Positions 38,182-48,881 of a stretch of 64,000 bases of DNA are shown here, piece by piece. The translations under genes were made by a program, and so were the position numbers. Every line of letters starts with the position of its first letter. Position 1 is the stretch's first letter. The stretch lies in NCBI GenBank assembly GCA_036245805.1, contig BTRK01000006.1, forward strand, positions 35,654,901-35,718,900, read 5' to 3'. Source of the stretch: Pristionchus mayeri. Lineage: Eukaryota; Nematoda; Chromadorea; Rhabditida; Neodiplogasteridae. The notes beneath the pieces were generated by a model. It saw nothing but the letters and a program-made list of their open reading frames with translations, searched no databases and had not been told where the DNA came from.

Positions 38182-38404
38182 ATCCCTTCACCAGCAGTCT
38201 TGCTTCGAGCCATCCCTTCACACCCAGTGAGTTCTGAAGAATACACTCTCTTTTCCGTACATTTAGAAGAGTATGCAAGAGAGGTTGATAGTTTTTTCAT
38301 CTAATGGTGGTCCTTTCAGGGAATACCGCTGATTACTCCACTCCGACCAAGAGGGAGCGCGTCCCCGGAACGGAAACATGTAAGCTTTCAGTAGGATATG
38401 CCAT

Positions 38405-38595
38405 CCTATAACACGCATATCACGCCTGTCACGAGAGAATCGATCTGGGAGTGGTAATGGCAAAAAAAATTCTCATCATTTTTAGTCACCCCTAGGTATG
38501 CCCCAACACCACCCGAAGTCATTTTGTTTTGAGATCATTCTTAAGGTCACTACGTCGAGTACCCTACCTGCGACCCTAACTTTAACAGCGTATAT
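38405..38595. repeat. Family-F-like terminus (left arm)
   Basis: TATCACGCCTGTCACGAGAG AATCGATCTGGGAG repeats the F-family TIR, followed by the family's order of internal words (ATGGCAAA, AGTCACCCC, GAAGTCATTTTG). It continues to the insertion site of the 692-bp foldback element at 38596. The mirror copy is 41355-41545. Confidence 0.6.
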
Positions 38596-39287
38596 CTCGT
38601 CTCTAGAGCGGTTTTGAGGGAAAAATCATTCTGAGGAGCCCCTGGTTATTTTTCAAGCTCTATCGATCTATCAAAATTAGAAGTCATGAATGTTCTTTAG
38701 AACTGAGTTACAGTTAAGGTAGCTGAAGTCAAAAGTTTAGGAAAAGATTCCATAGATTTTGGGATATGTGGTAGCCCGCGTCGAGCTCTTTCGAATAAGG
38801 TATTTGCGGTTATAAAAAGAGGGGGACCCAAGCAACGTTTTGGTCATTAGAAAGGTTTAGATGATTTGAAGTAATTTTATTTCATTTCTCACTGCGCTCA
38901 ATATACGAGAGATAAATGAAAATGAAGAGACCAATGTCTCTCACACTGAACCCTTCGCCGCGCGCAACCAAGAATGACTGGTCTTTCATTTTCTTTTATG
39001 TGGAAAAATATCTTCAAATCAACTAAACCTTTTCTAAGGGCCAAAACGTTGCTTGGGTCCCCCTCTTTTTACAACCGCAAATACCTTATTCGAAAGAGCT
39101 CGCCGCGGGCTATCAAATATCCCAAAATCTATGGAATCTTTTCCTACACTTTTGACTTAACCTACCTTAATTGTAGCTCAGTTCTAAAGAACATTCATGA
39201 CTCTAGTTTTGATAGATCGATAGAGCTCGAAAAATAACCAGGGGCTCCTCAGAATGACATTTCTCTCTAAATCGCTCTAGAGACGAG
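38596..39287. mobile_element. Foldback MITE, 692 bp (left arm)
   Basis: The ends are CTCGTCTCTAGAGCG and its inverse, next to ATAT on both sides. The arms are inverted around about 38940 and contain GAGCTCTATCGATCTATC-type words also seen in F3. The boundaries are defined by the uninterrupted empty site in the spacer of palindrome B (near 33113-33120). The target duplication is ATAT, or TA if the ends are read as TCTCG. Confidence 0.8.
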
Positions 39288-39798
39288 ATATGAGGCCGTT
39301 TGCCTAAGAATCGAACAGAGTCTGGCACAGCCAAAAAGGTCAAATTTGGGAAACATTGAATATCGGGGTTCTCGAGGGTGCTGATGACTATGGTATGTGT
39401 CATTTTGCGCATGAAGCTTCCGTTGGCTCATGACGTCACGTCGAAATCAGGAGTTGCATCATTTTTCTGCTACTGGTGCCGCTAAAATTAGCGGAGAATA
39501 GTTTCTGGTGCAGTTTTTACAGGCGAACACGCCTGTATTGTTTATTTTTCAAAAATATTTTAAAAAAAATTATATTCACAAAAAAGTCAATTTTCATAAA
39601 ATTGCGAAGTGAGTTGTATCGAGCTGGGATAGTTATGCTTCAGCCGGGGGTTCGGTCTCCGTCCAGGAAACTCTTTTTGCTGTATTTTTTGCACCATAGT
39701 AGTCACCCTGAAAGACTATTTAAACTCAATGTGATCATTGATTGGATCATTTTTAGCTATTTGGTTAACGATTATCGAGCTTTAACGGCTTGAACGGC

Positions 39799-40151
39799 CC
39801 ATGGATCACGCCACAATGCTGGGTCCCAGGCAGAATCAGCGATGAGATTTGCACAGTGTCTCCGGGGTCACCTTGCACATCCAGCCCTGCGACCTAGTAT
39901 TGTTCCGACAGACGATGTCTTCATCAAGAAACTCACCTCCCATGTTATTCTGAGCCCGTAACAAGCGGGGAATAGGTATCGGTCTCGTTATTTTCGTTAC
40001 CTCTTGCTATGTTCGCTTTCCCGCGCACCCATGTGTACGATATCAACAATTCATCGTGTCAAGTATGGAAGGGGAGGTAAATAGCTTCTCGAATTGACCA
40101 ATGAAACAGATTTTTGGGCAGTAGTTCGTGAAGACACGTGTTTCGAACAAA
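39799..40151. other. Unique spacer at the centre of palindrome C
   Basis: 353 bp that do not pair with each other. The arms end at GGCTTGAACGGC and its inverse. No open frame or RNA gene was recognised here. Confidence 0.8.
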
Positions 40152-40662
40152 GCCGTTCAAGCCGTTAAAGCTTGATAATCGTTAACCAAATAGCTAAAAA
40201 TGATCCAATCAATGATCACATTGAGTTTAAATAGTCTTTCAGGGTGACTACTATGGTGCAAAAAACACAGCAAGAAGAGTTTCCTGGACGGAGACCGAAC
40301 CCCCGGCTGAAGCATAACTATCCCAGCTCGATACAACTCACTTCGCAATTTTATGAAAATTGACTTTTTTGTGAATATAATTTTTTTTTAAATATTTTTG
40401 AAAAATAAACAATACAGGCGTGTTCGCCTGTAAAAACTGCACCAGAAACTATTCTCCGCTAATTTTAGCGGCACCAGTAGCAGAAAAATGATGCAACTCC
40501 TGATTTCGACGTGACGTCATGAGCCAACGGAAGCTTCATGCGCAAAATGACACATACCATAGTCATCAGCACCCTCGAGAACCCCGATATTCAATGTTTC
40601 CCAAATTTGACCTTTTTGGCTGTGCCAGACTCTGTTCGATTCTTAGGCAAACGGCCTCATAT

Positions 40663-41354
40663 CTCGTCTCTAGAGCGATTTAGAGAGAAATGTCATTCTG
40701 AGGAGCCCCTGGTTATTTTTCGAGCTCTATCGATCTATCAAAACTAGAGTCATGAATGTTCTTTAGAACTGAGCTACAATTAAGGTAGGTTAAGTCAAAA
40801 GTGTAGGAAAAGATTCCATAGATTTTGGGATATTTGATAGCCCGCGGCGAGCTCTTTCGAATAAGGTATTTGCGGTTGTAAAAAGAGGGGGACCCAAGCA
40901 ACGTTTTGGCCCTTAGAAAAGGTTTAGTTGATTTGAAGATATTTTTCCACATAAAAGAAAATGAAAGACCAGTCATTCTTGGTTGCGCGCGGCGAAGGGT
41001 TCAGTGTGAGAGACATTGGTCTCTTCATTTTCATTTATCTCTCGTATATTGAGCGCAGTGAGAAATGAAATAAAATTACTTCAAATCATCTAAACCTTTC
41101 TAATGACCAAAACGTTGCTTGGGTCCCCCTCTTTTTATAACCGCAAATACCTTATTCGAAAGAGCTCGACGCGGGCTACCACATATCCCAAAATCTATGG
41201 AATCTTTTCCTAAACTTTTGACTTCAGCTACCTTAACTGTAACTCAGTTCTAAAGAACATTCATGACTTCTAATTTTGATAGATCGATAGAGCTTGAAAA
41301 ATAACCAGGGGCTCCTCAGAATGATTTTTCCCTCAAAACCGCTCTAGAGACGAG
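40663..41354. mobile_element. Foldback MITE, 692 bp, mirror copy (right arm)
   Basis: Inverted counterpart of 38596-39287, flanked by ATAT at 40659-40662 and 41355-41358. Confidence 0.8.
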
Positions 41355-41768
41355 ATATACGCTGTTAAAGTTAGGGTCGCAGGTAGGGTACTCGACGTAG
41401 TGACCTTAAGAATGATCTCAAAACAAAATGACTTCGGGTGGTGTTGGGGCATACCTAGGGGTGACTAAAAATGATGAGAATTTTTTTTGCCATTACCACT
41501 CCCAGATCGATTCTCTCGTGACAGGCGTGATATGCGTGTTATAGGATGGCATATCCTACTGAAAGCTTACATGTTTCCGTTCCGGGGACGCGCTCCCTCT
41601 TGGTCGGAGTGGAGTAATCAGCGGTATTCCCTGAAAGGACCACCATTAGATGAAAAAACTATCAACCTCTCTTGCATACTCTTCTAAATGTACGGAAAAG
41701 AGAGTGTATTCTTCAGAACTCACTGGGTGTGAAGGGATGGCTCGAAGCAAGACTGCTGGTGAAGGGAT

Positions 41769-42475
41769 TTACTGGGGCGGGACTGGTATCAGGGAGGGAA
41801 GTATGCTCTGATTGGGATGATTGATTCTTATTTTAATAAAATTGTTCCAACCACGTTTAAAGATGTAAGGAGCTGCGTACTCTTCTATTTCCCTTCGAGT
41901 GGCACATTCATGCTTGTCACTAGAGGCCGAGCTCGCTGAAACACGTGTATTACCCCCTTGCATTCTCACTTACTCTTATTGAGCTTGATCCAGACATAAT
42001 GATAATTGCTGTCCACTCCAGGAGTTTCGACATAGTTCTTACTGAGAAAGCATTGATACCAGTGAGAGATGTACCTGTAAGGATGGAATTGGCACTATAA
42101 TATTTAATATTTTGCAACTTACATATTGGCCATGCATTCTTCATACTCGTTGCATAGATTAATGCATCTGTCCGTTCCAGCATCAGGATCCGTTGTTTCC
42201 TCGAACGTGAAATTGATTGCCTTTCCGAGCTTTCCGCCAATCCGCAGATAGTCATGCCCCTTTCCTTTGCCATTCTAAAATGAAGATCGGAGATGAGATT
42301 GGGTGAATGAGATCGGGAGAGATTGAAGAAGATGGTGAGAAAGATAAAAATGTCCTCGAATGCGAACCCCTCGGTATCCCGAAATCGATTCCATTCCCAC
42401 TGGACAGGCCTTCGAGTTTTCATCCGCCCAGACAGTAGAATAGAGGAGAATTGTGATGAGAATGTAGAAAGCCAT
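41769..42475 (-). CDS. Small secreted cysteine-containing protein, mirror copy (right arm)
   Basis: Inverted counterpart of 37475-38181: exon 1 from 42475, exon 2 42274-42123, exon 3 42074-41974, exon 4 41935-41769. The translated segments are identical to the left-arm copy, including signal peptide, cysteines and stop. If the palindrome is real, the organism has two converging copies of this gene about 3.6 kb apart. Confidence 0.7.
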
Positions 42476-43334
42476 TCTGAAGAGTGTGAGTACTATACCG
42501 AAAGAGGAGAGTGCCAAAATGAAATTGAGGGTAGCAAGTTTGCCGATTCACCGAGGGGAATGGGATACTGTGGAAAGAAGAGTCCCGTCTATGAATTGGT
42601 TGGTAGGGACGCGGGGGAAGGGGCCATCGATACAGGAGAATCAAATGACAGATGATGAAAAGGAAATTGGCAGTAGAAGGAAAAGGAATCCTTCGGGATA
42701 CTGAGATCGCAGACAATATTGATTCATTTCTACCTGGAGGTGGGAAGAGTGAGCAGTTAGGATGCAGTTCCTCCTTCTGAATTAACGAGTTCGATAAACC
42801 GTCAGACAAAGAGAGGCACGTTTACCTTCCCTAGAGATTATTCCGGGCAAGGAAAGAACAGGGGATTTGTGACATCCTAGGCAATCATCAAAAATACTCA
42901 AAAATGAATTTTAAGGCACATTGTTGAAAGGTAGAATCTGGAAAGGGGAAATGGTTGAACTGTAAAAACTACTGCTCGACAGCAGAGTCAACACAATACA
43001 AATACTTGCCTCCTACAGTATGACCGTAGAACCATGATAACTACGCAGATGCACCTTGCAAACCATTTTTTATGAGAACCCTGTTCAGAGGTCAACACAA
43101 CTCAATTAACATTGAAAGGGTAATTTACCCATCTCTAGTAAAACTGACAGTGCATTCGCTATTCACCTTCTCTTTTCAAGGATGGAGCCGTCTGCCCTTT
43201 TCATTGGTTCATCTTCTGGTTTGACATAAATTTCCTTTCCTCTTGAACTTATGGGTGCGCGTGGATCTATCCAAAACTCTGAATTGTTGATAGTTAAATA
43301 TTAGATGTCATTTGTCTGTGCATCATCACTTCTA

Positions 43335-44599
43335 TCAGGTTGGAACAAAAGTTTTGCACGATTTTCAAATTTTCGTTTCCGGCATACTCTGTCCTTTATT
43401 TTCAAAATTATTTAATATTGTTTCATGTATTCGTTGAGGGCTTGGATACTCTTTCTATCACACATTAGTATTACCCATACCATTTGATATTGTGGCGACA
43501 TTTGAAAGTCAAAGTTACAACATTTGAGAACTGAACTACATAATTTTGGGGCCTGCTCTCTATGGATATCGATGATAATGCAAATATCAAGGTATATTTG
43601 GAAAGTGAGATGAACAGGCATCATAAAATAGTATGAAAATGGGGATCACCACAAATGGCATTCCAGAAACTTTGTCAGTTTTGATCTCGGGTCAAAAGGG
43701 GCTTGGTCTGAATTAGTTGCCTTCACTGCATACCCGTAGACGAAAGTCTATCGATCTCAAATACATTTAAACTTTAAGTGCCTTCCATGGTAAGCTCACA
43801 ATTATTTTCGTGTGGACATACAATGCTTCTATTAGAAAATGCAATTTTGCATACTCAGATACTGATATTAGAGTGTCGAAATTGATGTTTCCATGAATGG
43901 CATGTTTCCAGCATAAAAGGAAGCTTAGATTTTATATGGTTAACTAAACAAGCAACTCTTACTGTATCACTTATTGGCTTGGCCGAGTCAGGGGATATCT
44001 TCCTTTTGATCAGATCGACTCGAACAATGTACACCGAATTTCAATATTTTGACTGTGATGACCATGGTTCAAAATTTCAGAAAATGTTAATTTTCTAGGA
44101 GTGGAAAAGGGTATGCTCCAGCATTTCTTTATGTTATAAAGCCCCAAGGTTGTTTATGTAAAAGCACTTAAGATCAAACCAGCATAATTGATTGTCGGGG
44201 CAATAACATCGATCTTGTGAGTAACGTTATTTCTCGAATGTTGGAATTTAATTTTCTGTAAACCTTGCTAAATTAAAGCAACCACTAGATCCTACATAGC
44301 TTTAGAGAGAACTGCCAACGGGCTTTTCACTCCACCATGTGAGATTATACAATGATTTTTTCTGCCCGAATAGGAGCGTGGTAAACAAACGTCCATGTCG
44401 CTCAAAAATTTCACATTTAACGAAACCTGATTTTTTTCGCAAACCCTCAGAGTAGGATTCGATTCGAAGTAGCGGATATATTTTACAAATAGTCCCTAAA
44501 TATATGCTATCCGGTTAGATCGACCCGATTAAAGTGAAGCCTTTTAAGCAATTTCAAACTTCATGGCCGAAATCGTGCAAAACTTTTGTTCCAACCTAA
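43335..44599. mobile_element. Mariner-type element, mirror copy (right arm)
   Basis: Exact inverted counterpart of 35351-36615, produced by the palindrome rather than by a second transposition. The TIRs and TA flanks are the same. Confidence 0.75.
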
Positions 44600-45374
44600 T
44601 AGTTTGAAAGAGGGCCTGCACGAAGGGAGGGAGTATGTAGCCAATCTTGCCTCTGAAATGGGATGAGAATGGGATTGTTCGTGTGCATTTAGAGATAGGA
44701 TTTCCCTGCCATTAAGAGTCCATTAATGGGAAAAGGAGAGGATACTACGGGTAGATTCAGGGGCATTTTTGTGTCAAATTTATCATATTATCTCAAAATA
44801 TTATCAATTATCGTGAGATTAAATAAATATAAAACTAGATGTTCCATTTTAGCTATAAACGTTTAGGTGGTTTGCATCCGCATTTCATGATCCCTTTTCT
44901 TTTTTCCTTTGGATTCTACTTGATGGGAGCTGAATCTCTTTTGTGTCGTGTGATCAGCCATTTTGAACCTATTATCAAATCTCTGGCCTTCTCATTGATG
45001 GCCTCCACGATAAACGAAAGAGGCGCGAAGGGAAACGATCTCCTCCCTAGCACTTTTTCCACCCAACAATGGGCTGGTCTCTTCCCTTTTTCTCAATTGA
45101 CGAAAGGGGGGAACGGATATTGGGATCTCCCTCCGTTCTTCCTCTCTTTCTCTCTCAACTCGGTACGATTTATTGCTTTACTTCCTCGATTTGGCAGAAC
45201 GGGGAACTGACCACGAAAATCCAAAAGAGAGAACCCTCGTCGACCTAAGAAGAACCCTTCGCCCAAGTTCCCATTTAAGTGGGGGACCAAGAGTAACACA
45301 TATTTCAGAAATGAGCGTTATATCCACCAGCTTCATTTCTATTCTCTTATATGGACTACCAATGGATGCACCTG

Positions 45375-45620
45375 CTAACAATACTGATTTATTCCTACTT
45401 GAGTGAGGATCTAGGGTGCAAAGTAAGCAGTTTCCCTCACTGAATTAATGAGTTCGTTGAAACATTTAACAAAGAGAAGTACCTTAGCTTCCCATCGATG
45501 ATGCGGGCAAGGAAAGACATAGGGATTTGTGATTTTAGCCAGTCACAAATACCTATCTCTTTCCTTGCCCGCATCATCAATCACCAAAAATATTTTTACT
45601 CATACATGACTGGAAAATGG
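45375..45620. repeat. Diverged partial duplicate of the palindrome gene's upstream region
   Basis: ACAATACTGATTTATTCCTA through GAATTAATGAGTTCG and GGGCAAGGAAAGA to GGGATTTGTGA follows the same order as 42715-42910 in the right arm, with many substitutions. It is the 5' flank of the secreted-protein gene; no coding exon is preserved beside it. The copy is clearly older than the palindrome itself. Confidence 0.7.
45497..45578. repeat. Hairpin, about 36-bp arms
   Basis: GATGATGCGGGCAAGGAAAG ACATAGGGATTTGTGA is followed after a few bases by its near-perfect inverse TCACAAATACCTATCTCTTT CCTTGCCCGCATCATC. The corresponding place in the palindrome arm has only one copy of this word, so the inversion arose in the diverged duplicate. 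Confidence 0.85.
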
Positions 45621-46125
45621 GGAATATGTATACATGCTGCAGTTTGCCTCGTGTCTAAAATTGATAGACCTGTGATCTTCGAAATGCAAACGCACGAGAT
45701 CCCTTCCGAACTCATTTGAGATTTGAATTAGAAAAACGATCAATGTAAGGACGTCATCACTTTATCGGGCATTTAGTATGAATTTGTCACGATTGCGTAG
45801 AGAGGGATTGATTGGGACTAACCGATTTGGGGGTGGAATAAGTTCGCTTGCAAGCACACAAATGGGACTTCATGACAACTAAATTGCGAAACTCGATAAA
45901 TATGGGCTAAATGCGATTATTGGCCGGGTACAAGATCAATATTTGGGTTGTTAAATACAGAGCTACAGTATGGCAGAGACTGCGTTGTAGTAATACAAGT
46001 AAACGAGATTCGAGAGTTGAGAAGGATGAGCGTAGGCAGATTGAGGGACGGAAACACAAAGTTACACAGTGGGGAACCAGTGGCGAAAGCAATCGTTTCT
46101 AAATATAATAGGGAACCGATAAATA
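45621..46125. other. No gene recognised
   Basis: Short overlapping frames on both strands, none with splice context or family motifs. Confidence 0.5.
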
Positions 46126-47391
46126 TTAGGTTGATTCATAAGTTTTTTCCAATTTTGGAGGTGCAATTCAAAGTCACCTAAAAAGTGTCCTTCAAATCCG
46201 TTCAGTTCAAATCCGTAGCATAATGCAGGGGTATAGTTCAAACTTATTATCACACGTTCGAATTGTGTCGTGCTTTTGAATCATGTAAGAAATCGAACGT
46301 TTACCACGAACGAATTTTTCAAGAAAATTTTGAAAGAGTTGGGCTCGCTGTGTCTTTGCAGGGAAAATAGACTGGACATCTTCACATACATTATTGAGAT
46401 GACCCTTGAATGCTCTTTCAAAAAATTGGTTGAAAGCGGTGTTAGCACATTAAAACCCAGCTTTATAGAATAGGAAATAAGCGACGTATAAAATAAATTA
46501 CTCTTGAGTTGACATATTTCCTGCCTTTTGCGGTGTAGTGACTGACTTGTGTATAGGGGCGCTATAATCTTACTTGATGGGGTAATTTTTCCATTCGTGA
46601 AATTTGAGACCTCGCGTGATCCCCTTTTCAAAAATGAAATTTTTCGAAAAATCCGAATATTTACCTCAACGATCAAAATTTTGACTATTATTGATTATTT
46701 TTATAATATAATTTCTGAATTCCCAGGAATCCCATAACTATGTGAACCTATTGAGGGATAGTTCGAGGGTAGCTGATGCTGATAAACACAAAAATGTGGG
46801 ATCTCCATCTGTCATCTAATCAGGAAGCTTTGAAGTACACTGATTTCGATGTGCGCATTTCATCATACAGGTGTTGATAACTGTAACTTTTGGTTGTAAT
46901 GATGAAAGCCCACCATAAAGCAAATATAAGCCCCTCGTGTAGGAAGCTTTATGATGGGCTAAGTTTGGTTTCGATAGGCCAATGTGTACGGATGCGCACT
47001 AAACGAAACTTATTTTGGTGATGGCGATCTGAACACAACTCTGAAATTTGCACCTTATGTGAACAGGTCTCTTGTGCCAAATCCGAATCACATGTGTTAT
47101 TGTGATGTACGTTCATCACACTTCACGATAGTGTTGATTATTGTGCCCAATCACGGTTCACTGGAAAGATCTCATTTGAGAAAGTCTCAGCTACATTCGT
47201 AGTCACGGCTACTTTGACTTCACAATATGAGCACTAGGCGAACTCATGAGGTCTGGACTAAATTGCGCTAAAGAGAGCATCCATGCACTAATAATATGTA
47301 AAGGTCAAAATAATAATCAATTAGGACCAAAGACCAGAATACGTGAAACAGTTAAAAGTAAAAATTGGAAAAAACTTATGAATCAACCTGA
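46126..47391. mobile_element. Mariner-type element, 1266 bp
   Basis: The ends are TTAGGTTGATTCATAAGTTT TTTCCAATTTT and the inverse (AAAATTGGAAAAAACTTATG AATCAACCTGA), flanked by TA. The length equals that of the element at 35351, but the TIR sequence differs, so it belongs to another subfamily. The longest frames (46270-46473 and 46984-47202) do not show the DD(34)D catalytic pattern, and the copy looks decayed. Confidence 0.75.
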
Positions 47392-47519
47392 TATAATAAT
47401 CTCTATATCTCTGGAAATTAAACAATCTCTATGTGGAATAGTAAGCTCGAGTAGCAAATATTACTAAATTAGTAAGAAAAATAGTTCAACTTATTAGGGT
47501 GAATAAACGAGGAGTACGA

Positions 47520-47530
47520 GGGGGGGGGGG
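47520..47530 (+). repeat. Poly-G tract (11 G)
   Basis: Eleven consecutive G between the mariner element and the PH-domain pseudogene. Confidence 0.95.
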
Positions 47531-47584
47531 AATGGTAGGATGAAGGTTCTCACATAGTCTCAAACAACCGCTGCTATCTTCACT

Positions 47585-48680
47585 CGCCATTGTTCTGCTT
47601 CGACCACGGAATTCGTCATGAGAGAGTACGCCGTCGAGAGGTACGGATCTGCAATAGATCGATAATTGCACATACTCTATCCAAATTGCATGGGTTGAGA
47701 CATTGTTACACATGCTGTATCGAGATCGAGTTAATGGACCCTTCCCATATCGAATCACCCATCCCCAAATTTACTGGCATGCTCATGGTACACCCTCCTC
47801 CTTCTATCGTACCTCCAGCACAGCAGCTCCCTTCTTCTGGAAGCCAGCTTTGGCGATGATGTCGATAGACTCGAGATCCATCAGTTCGATCTCGCCCTTC
47901 ACCACGGGATCTTGCGGAGAATCGTAGTAGAGCATCTGAGAGAATTACGTAATGTACATCTGTACGACAATTGTGGTGCAACTAAAATTCAATCGGCGTT
48001 CCCGAATTATCCAAAAACCATTCACATCATTTAGTGTGCTTTCCTCAATTAGACAGAACAAAGTATACGAAGTCTAGATATTGGGCGAAATGTAATCGTA
48101 CACTGATGCCTCTTTGATCGAATGCGAACCATCGCTGCTTTTAGAACTTGAAGGTGGCTCCCTTCTTGAAGAGGAATCCCGAGTGCGCGTAAGGAAGGGC
48201 ATCCAAGTATTCTCATTTTTCCGCTCATTTCTCTTTCACTAGAAGAACAACATACTTTAGGTTTCCTCTAATATATTTTTACATCTTTCCAATTATTACT
48301 TATCATTTTATGAGAGTTATACTAGACATTTTTGGGATATATTATAGATAGAGAGATAAGGAAATACAAGTAAGAATCCGTGAATTTCCACAGTCGCAAA
48401 CCTTCTTGATGGCTGGTGAGTACTTGGGAGTGCTGGTCTTCAATGGATTCTCATCGATGGAGATGGGCGTACATCATAGTTGCCCACGCCGGCGGCGACT
48501 GAGCAACCGTAATCAAATAGACGTAAACTTGTCCTCACCGGTTGTTCGACTGTTGGACTGAGTCGATGCTGCGATGGGGGGGGGGATCGATCGACGACTG
48601 ACGTCATCACGGGATTCTTCCCCTTCATCAGGTGTTTCATAACTTCACGCACCACGAACGATGAGGCAGGCACTAAAAGC
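47585..48680 (-). pseudogene. PH-domain protein gene, apparently inactivated
   Basis: Three parts of a pleckstrin homology domain are recognisable on the minus strand. First, LDALPYAHSGFLFKKGATFK followed by F, a TAA stop at 48143-48141 and KQRWFAFDQRGI; the family pattern here is FK-x-W-K-x-R-W-F, so the stop replaces the first Trp. Second, exon 47935-47813 encodes MLYYDSPQDPVVKGEIEL and ends GAAVLE before GTACGA. Third, from 47676 down, the frame starts IRTSRR and then needs a one-base gain or two-base loss near 47640 to continue as YSLMTNSVVEAEQWRVKIAA, the terminal helix with its invariant Trp. An upstream low-complexity segment (48680-48387) includes a ten-C run and also changes frame. 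PH domains bind phosphoinositides or proteins at membranes. Sequence errors are the main alternative to a pseudogene. Confidence 0.6.
48576..48585 (+). repeat. Poly-G tract (10 G)
   Basis: Ten G within the upstream segment of the PH-domain pseudogene; length change here would shift its frame. Confidence 0.95.
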
Positions 48681-48881
48681 ACATTAATATAACATAAAAT
48701 ATTGAACTGACTTCCTATAAAATATTTGTAAGTTGCAAATATGGAAAGTTTCCAATAAGACGAGCGACTGCGAAATGAGGGAGAAAATATGCTGTCGAAC
48801 GTCCGTTTCCTTCAGCTTCAGTTCATCGCCTCACCTCTTCTACACATGTGCCCTCGATACCCTCTGATATGAGGAATGATA

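Larger units (their letters stand above)
34702..39798. repeat. Palindrome C, left arm (5097 bp)
   Basis: Complementary to 40152-45248 with positions summing to 79950. All mirror-image frames compared in the outer 4.7 kb translate identically. The arm carries a mariner-type element, a small secreted-protein gene and a foldback MITE. Most of the remaining sequence (34702-35350, 36616-37470) shows no gene. Confidence 0.95.
40152..45248. repeat. Palindrome C, right arm (5097 bp)
   Basis: Reverse complement of the left arm. The match stops at 45248, where the sequence changes to GAAGAACCCTTCGCCC. At least four single-base differences from the left arm are visible, all within about 400 bp of the centre (for example around 39670/40275, 39777/40173 and the A/T run near 39560/40390). 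Confidence 0.95.

Noticed and set aside
42323..42655. 110-residue protein antisense to the secreted-protein gene
   Set aside because: It overlaps exon 1 and the upstream region of the supported gene on the other strand and has no splice or family support.
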